The notes below the pieces were generated by a model. It ran no database searches and was not told the origin of the DNA. It saw only the letters and a program-made list of their open reading frames with translations. Both the position numbers and the translations under genes were made by a program. Positions 1-11,200 of a stretch of DNA of 64,000 bases are shown here, one piece after another. Source of the DNA: Oasisia sp. SBJ-2009 (Eukaryota; Annelida; Polychaeta; Sabellida; Siboglinidae); NCBI GenBank assembly GCA_964017155.1, contig OZ024867.1, positions 16,254,262-16,318,261 on the forward strand, read 5' to 3'. Within the stretch, counting starts at the first letter, position 1. Each line of letters starts with the position of its first letter.

Positions 1-311
1 ACAATACAATACAATACAATACAATACAATACAATACAATACAATACAATACAATACAATACAATACAATACAATACAATACAATACAATACAATACAAT
101 ACAATACAATACAATACAATACAATACAATACAATACAATACAATACAATACAATACAATACAATACAATACAATACAATACAATACAATACAATACAAT
201 ACAATACAATACAATACAATACAATACAATACAATACAATACAATACAATACAATACAATACAATACAATACAATACAATACAATACAATACAATACAAT
301 ACAATACAATA
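1..311. repeat. (ACAAT)n pentanucleotide satellite
   Basis: An almost perfect run of about 62 ACAAT units starts at the window edge, so it continues to the left. Read on the minus strand it is (ATTGT)n directly following a LINE-like 3' end, so it probably grew from the tail of a retrotransposon copy. Confidence 0.97.
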
Positions 312-352
312 ACACTTTATTGTCCCGAACCGGGAAATTCATTTTGCAGCGT
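312..352 (-). mobile_element. 3' end of a LINE or SINE (minus strand)
   Basis: On the minus strand this reads AATGAATTTCCCGGTTCGGG followed by ACAATAAAGTGTT and then (ATTGT)n. A short GGGACAATAAAG-type hairpin end followed by a short tandem tail is typical of CR1/Rex/L2-group LINEs and SINEs that share their tails. No coding part of the element is recognisable to the right, so only the 3' tip is claimed. Confidence 0.5.
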
Positions 353-365
353 TCGTCGTCATAAT

Positions 366-595
366 GTGTGTGTGTTAGGGGGAGAGAGGGGACGTAGATG
401 CGTACATGCGTGGATGGGAGAGTACATATATGGGAGAGTACGTACATGTGTATGTGGCAGAATACATACTTGTATACATGGAAGAGTATTTTCGTGTATG
501 GGAGAGTATGTGGGAGAGTACGAAAATACATACATGTATGTGTACGTACTTGCGTACAAGGGAGAGTAGGTATATGCGTATATGAAGAATACTAG
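366..595. repeat. Imperfect GGGAGAGTA-based minisatellite
   Basis: Diverged units begin with TGGGAGAGTA and continue with alternating purine/pyrimidine text such as CATATATG or CGTACATG. The open frames across it on both strands come from this periodicity. The following stretch to about 1120 shows no gene or repeat I can recognise. Confidence 0.6.
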
Positions 596-599
596 ACGT

Positions 600-1126
600 C
601 ATGTTATATGATGGATCATACTATCACACTATATCAAACATATTAATATAACAGGTGAATATATGTATACGACACCATGAATTAGTATCCAAAACAGGTT
701 ATACACAACGTAATTAGCTACACGATACAATGTGACTCACGATATCATGGGGAGACAGCTGACAGTTACACGAAGAGTACAAATTGATGTATCGGGGATG
801 TCAACCAGACTGTTGTATAACGACGCCAAAGACTTGCTTGTAGCGACACACATGAATTACCTCATTCATGTGAGCTATAGGTAATGGAAAAGGTAGTAAA
901 TTGGCAGCGTGAATTGGTATTGTGATGTGAAGATGAAGGTAAGGAGAACTTACCGCCAGTGGGGAAGTTGAATACGAAGCGGACTCGTAGCTATAGGTTA
1001 ATTACCCCCAAAAAGTGTCGGTGTGTGGTTGGGCATTAACAGTTATGATTAGCCACCAATTTTTCGGAAGGCATATGTCTGCAATTTGTCTGCATGGATT
1101 GAATAAATGTAGTTTATTTTTACAAC
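600..1126. other. Unannotated intergenic stretch
   Basis: Mixed-composition sequence without an exon, a recognisable element or a clear repeat. Confidence 0.5.
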
Positions 1127-1409
1127 TGCTACCACCACCACCACCACCGCCACCACCGCCCCCACCGCCACCACCACCACCACCACCACCACTACCACCA
1201 CCACGACCACCGCCACCCCCGCCACCGCCGCCACCGCCGCCACCGCTGCCACCGCCACTACCGCCACCACCGCCACCACCGCCACCACCGCCACCACCGC
1301 CACCACCGCCACCACCGCCACCACCGCCACCACCGCCACCACCGCCACCACCGCCACCACCGCCACCACCGCCACCACCGCCACCACCGCCACCACCGCC
1401 ACCACCACC
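1127..1409. repeat. (CCACCACCG)n / (CCA)n triplet satellite
   Basis: Imperfect CCA and CCG triplets resolve into a regular CCACCACCG nonamer from about 1260 onward. The apparent poly-proline frame (plus) and poly-valine/alanine frame (minus) are consequences of the triplet repeat. About 380 bases of unremarkable sequence follow. Confidence 0.95.
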
Positions 1410-1889
1410 GAAGACGGCTTCATATGCGTCAATACATTACGTACTGTTCGGGTTCGCGTTGCGCATTCGCACTATTTGGCAATGCAAGACTTTCACACAA
1501 TTCCTGAGGATTGTGCGAAACGGGGAATTGAGAACGCTCCATACACATCGTTTGTAATCTATGAAGGAGACATTCTGCTGTGATTAATCTGAGTGACAAT
1601 AAGTGACCGGCACTGGAAATGCATAATGAAATTAAGTCTTTAAAGTTAAACTAATTCAACACATTTGTTCAACACAATAAATTAGAAAATATGAATATGC
1701 GTTGGTAACATAAACGTGTCCATTTGATGAAAGTATTTACCACTTCCGGGGACGACATATTGAACAAAACCATAAATTAGTGACCGAGCGCGCACACACA
1801 CACACACACACACGCAATAAAAATAAGTTATTAAATAAAAGTATGTATATGATCGTGTGTATGTATGTGTGTATAAATGTATGAATATT

Positions 1890-2330
1890 TGTTGGCATGT
1901 TTGTATGTATGCATGCATGCGTGTGTGTATGTATGTATGTATGTATGTATGTATGCATGCATGCATGTATGTATGTATGTATGTATGTATGTATGTATGT
2001 ATGTATGTATGTATGTATGTATGTATGTATGTATGCATGCATGCATGCATGCATGCATGCATGCATGCATGCATGCATGCATGCATGTATGTATGTATGT
2101 ATGTATGTATGTATGTATGTATGTATGTATGTATGCATGCATGCATGCATGCATGCATGTATGTATGTATGTATGTATGTATGTATGTATGTATGTATGT
2201 ATGTATGTATGTATGTATGTATGCATGCATGCATGCATGCATGCATGCATGCATGCATGCATGTATGTATGTATGTATGTATGTATGTATGTATGTATGT
2301 ATGTATGTATGTATGTATGCATGTATAAAT
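1890..2330. repeat. Alternating (GTAT)n and (GCAT)n tetranucleotide array
   Basis: Blocks of TGTA repeats alternate with blocks of TGCA repeats at least four times. A short (CA)n run at 1793-1813 precedes it. All frames stay open because a tetranucleotide without a stop gives a 12-base codon cycle; none is a gene. Confidence 0.97.
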
Positions 2331-2871
2331 GTATGTATCCATGCACGTGTGTATATACGCTGCATTTACCGTGTGAAAACCTTTGATACACAGTATGTGT
2401 GAATTAAACGGGGGGGGGGGGGGGGACTGGACGCAACATGACAGAACTTGTCCGTGGTTCAACATTGCATTACTTGGTTACAAAGTATGGTATCCCTGCA
2501 GCTACGGTTTGTTTCATAAATGTTTGAACATTGTGTACGAATCGTTCGAATTAATGTTTAGAATGAAAGTAGTATAGTAGGATCCTATCGTGACGCACTT
2601 GGCGCCGAGCGGTGGAATTCCCATGTTAAAAGAAAGGGAGGTGCTCCGGAGGAACCGGAGGAACAACATTTCTGGAGCAAATTTGGTGGAATCCCTCCCG
2701 CGCTCCACGCCAAGGTCAAATGTCAAAAGTCACCTGACAAGATCAAGGTTAACGATCAAGTGGTGCCACCTGGCGGATATGTCATGGACCCGTGGCACCC
2801 TCTGGCGGATATGTCGTGTACTAGTGGCGCCATCTTACGGACAATTCACGAACTAATACTACGCAAATCAT
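2331..2871. other. Unannotated stretch with a G16 tract
   Basis: A run of 16 G lies at 2410-2425. A short direct repeat (TGGCGGATATGTC) occurs twice near 2772 and 2803. No exon is recognisable. Confidence 0.5.
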
Positions 2872-3231
2872 GACCAATATTAACATATCAACTTCCCACC
2901 GCCATCATCTCTATCCCCAACCGTGATCATGACAAATATTAACATATCAACTTTCCACCACCATCATCTCTATCCCCAACGGTGATTATGACCAATATTA
3001 ACCTATCAACTTCCCACCACCATCATCTCTATCCCCAACCGTGATTATGACCAATATTAACACATCAACTTTCCATCACCATCACCTCCATCCCAACCTG
3101 TGATCTTGACCAATGTTAACATATCAATTTCCCACCGCCATCATCTCCATCCCCAACCGTGATCATGACCTATATTAACATATCAACTTCCCACCACCCA
3201 AGCCTTAATTATGACCAATATTAACATCACT
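2872..3231. repeat. 59-bp minisatellite, about six copies
   Basis: Units start with GACCAATATTAACATATCAA and recur at 2872, 2931, 2990, 3049, 3108 and 3167, exactly 59 bases apart. A last unit is shortened to 46 bases and a fragment starts at 3213. Units differ by a few substitutions. Confidence 0.95.
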
Positions 3232-3377
3232 GTTTCAGTTCTACAAATGACCTTGACACTCGTCAAATGACCTTGACCTTACCCCAACTGTAAGAGCCTT
3301 TCCGGTGGCACAACAGGGTCACACTGACCGAAATGGCCACGCCGCGATGAACTTTGATGACCAGCCTTCTGGCCATC

Positions 3378-3523
3378 TCACCAGACACTGGTCACTTTTA
3401 GCTGGCCACAATCATCACGTGTCAGGCGGCAGTAGCTACATCCATCACTGGTGTGACCTTCACTGACCTTGACCTTTGAACTACTCGCAGGGGTGAAGGA
3501 GACAACGTAACCCCCAACAAAGC
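3378..3523 (-). CDS. PEX1: Next exon of the same gene, end uncertain
   Basis: The acceptor ATGTCCACAG opens in phase 1, matching the 4057 donor, and continues GFVGGYVVSFTPASSSK. The frame stays open to a TGA at 3378, but the second half is composed of AAGGTCA-type repeats. The true exon probably leaves earlier through one of the AAG/GT sites near 3460-3480, with the rest of the gene outside the window. Confidence 0.45.
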
Positions 3524-5248
3524 CTGTGGACATAAAATATAAACAAAAAAGCTGAGCATTACACACCATAAAATTATTTTATGGTACAGGAAATGGTTAA
3601 CAAACAGTGATTGTATAAGGTAGGTAAGTTGGTTAAAAATAATTAAGTAATTAGCACAGTACATTTGGGATACTCATTATAAATGTATAATGTTGTTTGA
3701 TTTAAACTATGTTAAGTGTTAACACACATTTGAACCATAGCTTTTTGCAGGGACCCGCCTACACCCGTCATTTAGATGGGCAGAAATATCAAAGCATGGG
3801 TACAAAAGTGAAGGAGCAAAAAAGGTCTCCAAAATCATAGATATTGACAGTTATGCCTTTAAAATGGGTGTCACATGTGTCTGTAGTTAAGTTCAGGTCT
3901 TAGACACATCTCAACTGGTTTGTATTTAAATGTGTTAACTTCCATGTATCCACCATAGACAAATGTACTTGTATAAATGTACAGATTCTGGACAATCATG
4001 TTAACGAAGTACTTTTATCTTGTAGTTGTCACAACCATGAGAGGTAAAGGTCATACCTGGCTTGATAAGGAACTTGACGACAGTTCCCTGGTTCAACGCC
4101 AGAGGGCAGTGCTGGTCAGTGACACGGGACAGGCACGCTCGGAACGACATCTCGACTAGCTGGTCATTCACATCGTCTGGCTGAAATAAAAACATAAACA
4201 ACAAATGCAATACTAAAAGTAAAACTGCACTACTTTTTTCCTTTTTTTTTTAGCCCAAACAGAAACTGTTCTATTGTGTATGGAGTGCTGTAGATATTGT
4301 AAATACTGTAATATATTGTAAAACATATCAAAGGTTTTTTTAGAACATGTCCAGCACAGAAACTGAGATTCTGAGTAGGAGATTTCCTCTGTCAACTATC
4401 TTACTTGCAGACATCCGATGAAAATTACTCTTGTCATTGACATCACTTTTGTACACGGCATAATTAACTTTACTCTGATATAGAAAATATCAAATTTTGT
4501 GGCTATAGTTTCATGCACAACCTTTTGAAATATTGAGCCCCGACAGTTTTCAACCCCATGGACAACTTTCAAAAGAGACATGGGTCTATAAACAAATATA
4601 CATAAAGCCATATGTCACTATTATGTCACATTGTAGCAAGGGAGTGAGTATACCTTTGCATTTGTGGGAAGAAAGTAGCATTTTTCCACAGACCTACAAA
4701 TAAAAACTTGTATATTATTCCATACATCGTTTTCGTACTGAAAATATCGCCCATATTGACAACATAACGCGGGAAATTCAATATACAACAGCGCCAGTGA
4801 GTGACCGTTAAGCCATTGTTGCGGCTAAGCGCGTAACACTTTACTGAGTGTCAGCCTAATACCGTTAGGTTGGCGTCACGCTCGGACACTTGTGTGGTCC
4901 AGGCTGAGAGGTGCGACTTCTGCCGTGACAAATAGACAATGGGGAAGACTCGATCGACCTCACACCCTGACGACTCAGACGTCGACGTAATTGTCAGCGA
5001 TGCGCTGACCACGCAACAAGCACAATTCGAAAATTTTTTGGACGTCCAGCAGAAGGCTTTCCAAGTCTACCTCTTCTTCTTCTTCTTCTTCTTCTTCCGA
5101 GTACCGCCTAGCTTCAACATGCTGAAGATACAGGCGGGCGAACAGGAAAAATCAGAAATATATATATATATATGTATATATATATTTTTCGTTTTGGGTG
5201 CATTGCAGTGGATCAGAGCAGTAATTTGTGCATGTAAAAGTAATGCGT

Positions 5249-5282
<34 letters not shown>

Positions 5283-8200
5283 AGTTATATCTAAAAGGTG
5301 GAATAATGTAAAGTCTGGATATTGCTCTTAAAAGAATCAACGCTGTTTTTATTTACAATATGTTGAGGGAGGGAGTTCCAAAGTCGAATGGTATTTGGGA
5401 AAAAAGAATACAAGTGGTAGTTACATCTGGAGTGAGGGATAACGTAAGACAAGGAATGTTGCTTTCTAGTGACTGTGTTTGAAGGAATTATATATTTATT
5501 TGCAGGTATGCCCACTAGGTCATTTGATATTTTATATAACATGCATAGTTTTGCATCTTTTCTACGGTCTGCTAGGGATCTCCAGCCTAATGACTGGAGC
5601 ATATTGGTGACACTTAACGTATTATGGTGGCGATGTAAAACATATCGAGCTGCTCGGCGTTGTATCATTTCAAGTTTATTTATTTGTGTAGCGGTGTAAG
5701 GGTCCCAGACAGTACAGCTATTTTCCAGGATAGGTCTAACAAAGGTGAAATAAGCAAGAGTTTTTATTTGGATTGATGATACTTTTAGATTTCTGCGGAG
5801 GAAGCCTAATGATCTATTTGCTTTTGAAGAGATGCTATTTATGTGGGCATTCCACCGAAGGTCAGATGTTATGGTTAGGCCAAGATATTTAGCTTGTGAA
5901 ACAGTTTGAAGTGGTTGTCCGTGGAGAATGTACTGGGTTTTAGTGATAGTTTTATTTCTTGTTACAGGGATGACATGGCACTTTTCAAGGTTGAAACTCA
6001 TTTTCCATTTGTTTGTCCATTTGTCGAGTGTGTTAAGGTCTTCCTGGAGTGCAGCTCTGTTTATCTTAGGCTTAAGAGCTATATACATTATGGTGTCATC
6101 AGCAAAGAGTCTAACTGTAGAAGTAATATTGTCTGGAATGTCGTTAATGTAAAAAAGGAATAGGCAGGGACCAAGTACAGAACCTTGAGGGACTCCTGAT
6201 GTTACAAGGACTTCAGAAGAAGCCTCGCCCTCTATTAGTACTCTTTGTGATCGATCGGTTAAAAATGCTTTAACCCAGGAATTTGTTTTGCCTTGGATGC
6301 CATAGTGATGGAGTTTGTCAATTAGTTTGGTATGGCTGACCTTATCAAATGCTTTCGAAAAGTCCATCACTATGACATCCGTTTGTGCGCCAGATTGCAT
6401 ATTTGTGACTAGGTCGTTTGTGAACTGGATGAGTTGTGTCTCACATGACACACGAGATCGAAAGCCATGTTGAAGGTCGTAAAGGATGTTGTGTGACTGT
6501 GCATGTTTCATTATATTACTAACTAAGATATGTTCCATTAATTTAGATGCTATACATGTCAAGGAGATGGGTCTGTAATTGGAAGCGAGGTATTTTTGGC
6601 CATGTTTGAAGATAGGTGAGACATTTGCTTTTAACCAGTCTTTGGGGACTTCTTCTGTTTCATATGATTTCCGAAAGATTAAGGTAAGTGATGGCGTAAT
6701 TTCAACAGCTAACTCTTTTAGAATTCTTGGGTGGATGTTGTCTGGTCCTTGGGCTTTATAGGGTTTAAGATTTTGCAGGAGTTTTAGTACACCAGTTTCT
6801 GTAATTTCTATGTCTGGCATTTCTGGTAGAGTTGAATTGTATAGATTGGTTTCTTGAGGAGATTGGTCATCTGTAAAGACTGACTGGAACTGTTGATTTA
6901 GTATCTCTGCTTTGGCTGTGGGGTTTGAATGTAGGACTCCATTTTGTCTGAGTGGTGATACCCCTGTGTAGTCTGTACGGCAGTGTTTCATGTACGTCCA
7001 CAATTTCTTAGCATAACTTGGTTTTTGAGTACCATCATCAGTAGAGGTGACAATCTCATTTACATAGTTCCAGTAGGCAGATCTTAGTTGTTGCTGTATA
7101 GTTCGTTTTAGGTCTTTGTATTTTGGAGTGTGCTTGTGATTTTTATACATTCTGTCCCTTTTCCTCATAAGTTTCTTTAATGTTTGTGTGATCCAAGGGT
7201 ATCCATCCCTACGTTTAGTCATTCTGGATGGTATGTACATTTCAGCTCCTTTGACAATGGTATCCCGAAATGTACACCATAATGTATTTGCACTGTTTTG
7301 TTCATAGCAATTTTGAAGAGTTTTGTTTACTTCTCTCATTTGTTGTCTGAAATTTTTCCAGTCCGCCTTATTGAAAAGGGGAATCTTTCTCGGTTTCTGT
7401 TTCTGTTTCATTGGGTTTATGTCTAGTTCTGTGTAGCAACAGTCATGGTCTGAAATTCCTGGTAGTACCTCTGTTCGGTTTATGTTAGTAGGATTGCTTG
7501 TTATCATTAGGTCCAGGGTGTTATCTCCTCTTGTTGGTTTATGTATAATTTGTATAAGGCCAAAGTCATCAAGAATGTTTCGGAATTTTTCATGTAGCGA
7601 TACATTTTGGCAGTTTGATTTTAACAGTTCGTTATGCCAATCCCATCCTGGGAAGTTGAAATCTCCTCCAATGAATATGTGTTGGTTTTGTTTTACTCTG
7701 TTTAATGATATTTCGAACTGTTCTAAGCTGTTTTCGTCATTTACATTAGGTCTATAGTAGGCACATATATGAAGCAGTTTACAACCAGCTAAGCAGATCT
7801 TTATCCAAATAATTTCACAGTCTGTCTCTAGTTCAAATTCTTCTTCACTAATCAGGTCAGAACTCACTGCAACAAATACCCCTCCGCCTCTCTGGTCTTC
7901 ATTTCTGTCATTTCTATAAACATTAAATTTGTCAGGGAAATATTCAGTGCCTGATATGCTGTTACTAAGCCAGGATTCTGTGCCAATAATGATGTCTGGT
8001 TTTGTACTATCAATGAGTGATAACAATTCGGCTTTCTTGTTTTTTAGTGATTGACAGTTTAGGTTGATGATTCTCAGTGGGTTTTTTGTTTTGGGAATAT
8101 GGGTGTAACTGTGCTGTTTTCTCTGACTGGAAGGTGAAGATGTATGAAGTGGGGGTCCTAACCCAGCTGGTGTTGACGGAAGTTGAATGGAATTGTCATT

Positions 8201-11200
8201 TGAATTTGAGATGTGCTGATATATGTTTTCAGAATGTTCAATGTCGTCGTAATTAAAAAGGGTACTACTGAAATTTGGCATACCGCATTTTAGACAGTTC
8301 CATGATGTATTTGAGTTTTGCATTGTGTCATATATTGTGTCTCTAATGCTTTCACACTGTGTGTGGAACCAGGTGTTACAAGTATCACAACAAATTGCTT
8401 TGTGTTTCCATGTTACAGCTTTTTGGCAGATACCACAAGGGTATTTGGGCGCCCTAGGGCCAGGATTTAGTTCAATGTCATTTGCCAGAACAAGAAGATA
8501 CAACATGAAGTATTGTGGGAATGTTTTGGGGTTTGCTCTGGATGTCCTTGGTTTATGATGCAAGTTGATGGATAATGCTTTGATGAGAGAGATTTCTGGT
8601 ACTGATCTATTTATCAAGCTTTCACGTGGGGTTTTACAGTGGTTATTTGTACTGTTTTTAATCTCTGCAAAAGCAATCACGAGAAAAACAACACTTAGGT
8701 AAAACATCCTGTAAAATGTATGTATTGTTCCTGATTGTCAAGAAGTGCAACAGCATGGATGGTACTGCTATGTGCTAAGAATAGGAACAAAAGGAATATA
8801 GTATAGAAGAAGTACTGGAAATGGAAATGTAGGGTCTTCGTCCCAGGGCCTACACTGGGCACACAAAGAGCAGCACCGTTTATGAGGCCATGTTAGGCAG
8901 ACCCAAGCCAGGAAATGTTTTTGTTTTAAAATGTAGAGTTATACTAAATTTAGTTTAACTTTTATGTCTATGTACCAGTCTCAATGACATTTAACAGGTC
9001 GCAGTACCTTGGTTACGATTTGTTTACTGGGCGATAATAGAAGTAAACTAGAATACGTTTACAATTTAGAAATAATTAGTGTATATTTTTATTATTTTTT
9101 GTTAATCAGGGGACACCAACTAACAATTCTTACTAAGTACCTTACCGTAGTGTAAATCAGGTTAAAAACAAGTAAAATAATAAGTCATTCGTGGAAGCAA
9201 ACAACAAACGCGTCGACGAGCTAGTGCGGGAGCATGCGAGAGAGGTCGCGGACCTTCGCATGAGCCTGCAATACACGCAGAGAGAGAGAGATGGACGAGA
9301 TAAAGACGACCATCCACAGCCAGAGCGACCGACTGTCTAACACCACCAGAAGCCCAAGCGAACGCTATTCGCATTGAGCGTGCGCACCAAACGGGCCCTA
9401 ACTCTACCGGCCGACCGAAGATCGTCGTCGTCACATTCGAAACCAACAAAGACCGAGACTGTATCCTGCAAGCCGCTCGCAAGGAGAAAACGCGTGGCAT
9501 CTTCGTGAACGAGGACCTATCACACCGCGTGATGGAGCGGAGAAAACAACTACTGCCCAAGTTGCGGGAAGCGCGATCAAACGGAAAGATCGCGTACCTG
9601 GTAAACGATCGTCTGATTGTGAAAGACCGTGCGGACAGATTGTGACTTCCTTCAATCTGCGGGTAAAAAAAATGTACATCCAATTCACATCGAACAACGA
9701 ACTCATTTAATGTCAGTATATAATACCACGCTCAGTGACTGTGACTACGTATTTCCTTTTAATAGTGTGAACGATGATGACAATGTATTTTAGTGTAAAC
9801 TGTTGTACCAATATGTATATAGATTCTGGTTCATCGTTGGATCATAACTTTGAATCATTTCAGTATACGGACTATAGTGCCTGCGATTACGCTAAAGATA
9901 TAACTCCCGTAAATAACCTTTACAATCGGGTATTGCCATCATGCAAATATTATGATGATCTGCAGTTTAACATATTAACCAAAAACAGTACCAATGGACT
10001 GTCAATAATACATGTTAATGCGCATAGTCTAAATGCAAACTTTCACAGCATCATACATACTTTGCAAACACTTAACATAACTTTTGATATAATTGCAATA
10101 TCAGAAACATGGACAGAACCAAATGTAAACACAGAATATGATTTACCACACTATCAGGTCTTTCACAAGGCACGAGATTACAAAAAAGGCGGAGGTGTTG
10201 CCTTATATGTGAATGACAGAATTGACTGTACTTTTATTGAGAGGAAATCAGTTGTCGTTGAAAATATGTTTGAATGTGTTAAGGTAGAATTGAATATGAG
10301 AAAGATGAAAAATGTGATTGTCAGTTGTATGTATAGAACTCCAGGAGCGCTTTCTGTGAATCCTTAGACAATATTCTTGGTGATATTAAATCAAAAAGAC
10401 TCTATATATATATTTCAATATAGATATATTGAAGCATCATACGCACGAATATACCAGGACATTCTTAGATTATATGTACAGTTTTGAACTTTATCCTTTA
10501 ATAACTAAGCCAAGTAGAATCACCGATATTACTGCTACGCTCATATATAATATTTTCACGAACGGATTGCAGTTTCAAGTAAATAGTGACTTATTGATTA
10601 CTGACATCAGTGATCATCTATCGGTTTTTGCTATTTGCGATAATCAATTTGTATGCAGGTTTGCAACTCCTTCACAGAATAGAAGAATTATAAACACCAG
10701 TACAACTGATAAACCTATGGCTGAATTAAATCAACGTACTTGGCCAAATGTGACAGACACATCAGATGTGAATTTATCATATAACAATTTTTGTGGTGAA
10801 TTTCAAAATCTATTGAACAAACATTGCCCTGTAAAACGTGTTAAAAACACGGAAAATCATTAAGGAAATAATCCATGGCTAACCAATGGACTAAAAAATG
10901 CATGCAAAAAGAAAAATCGGCTATACAAAATGTTACTGTCGTGTAGGACATTAGCAGCAGAAACCAGATATAAAACGTACAAAAATAAACTTACCTCAAT
11001 ACTTAGATTGTCTAAGAAAACATACTATAGTAAATTGTTAGTTGAACACCGTAATACCATAGCAGAAACATGGAAAATGTTGAGAACAGTAATTGGCAAA
11101 CATCTTAAACAATCTAGCTACCCCAATCATTTAATTGTAGAAGGAAGCAAGGTTGATAACAAAACAGAGATAGCTAATGTATTTAATAATTTCTTTACAA

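Larger units (their letters stand above)
5284..9170 (-). mobile_element. LINE B: PHD-finger LINE with an intact ORF, inserted in LINE A
   Basis: A minus-strand APE-type LINE whose single long ORF (5291-8707) is complete. About 460 bases of 5' untranslated sequence follow toward 9170, where LINE A ORF1 resumes. The opposite orientation and the interruption of LINE A ORF1 show that B inserted into A. An undamaged frame of 1138 codons suggests a recent insertion. Confidence 0.85.

Noticed and set aside
366..602. Four overlapping short frames
   Set aside because: They fall in an imperfect GGGAGAGTA repeat and show only Tyr/Thr/Cys periodicity.
1015..1557. 180-codon poly-proline frame
   Set aside because: It is produced by the CCA/CCG triplet array; the flanks have no domain or splice support.
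1682..2465. Several 140-240 codon frames rich in HTYI or CMYV
   Set aside because: A tetranucleotide array without stops keeps all frames open.
2872..3231. CRISPR-like regular repeats
   Set aside because: Units are contiguous 59-base tandem copies without unique spacers, in eukaryotic DNA.
3240..3480. Clustered TGACCTTGACC motifs as nuclear-receptor sites
   Set aside because: They are scattered in a degenerate repeat tract and partly inside a candidate exon; no spacing is conserved.
9162..9683. 173-codon minus-strand frame
   Set aside because: It is the antisense shadow of the LINE A ORF1 C-terminal region, whose plus-strand motifs match LINE D.
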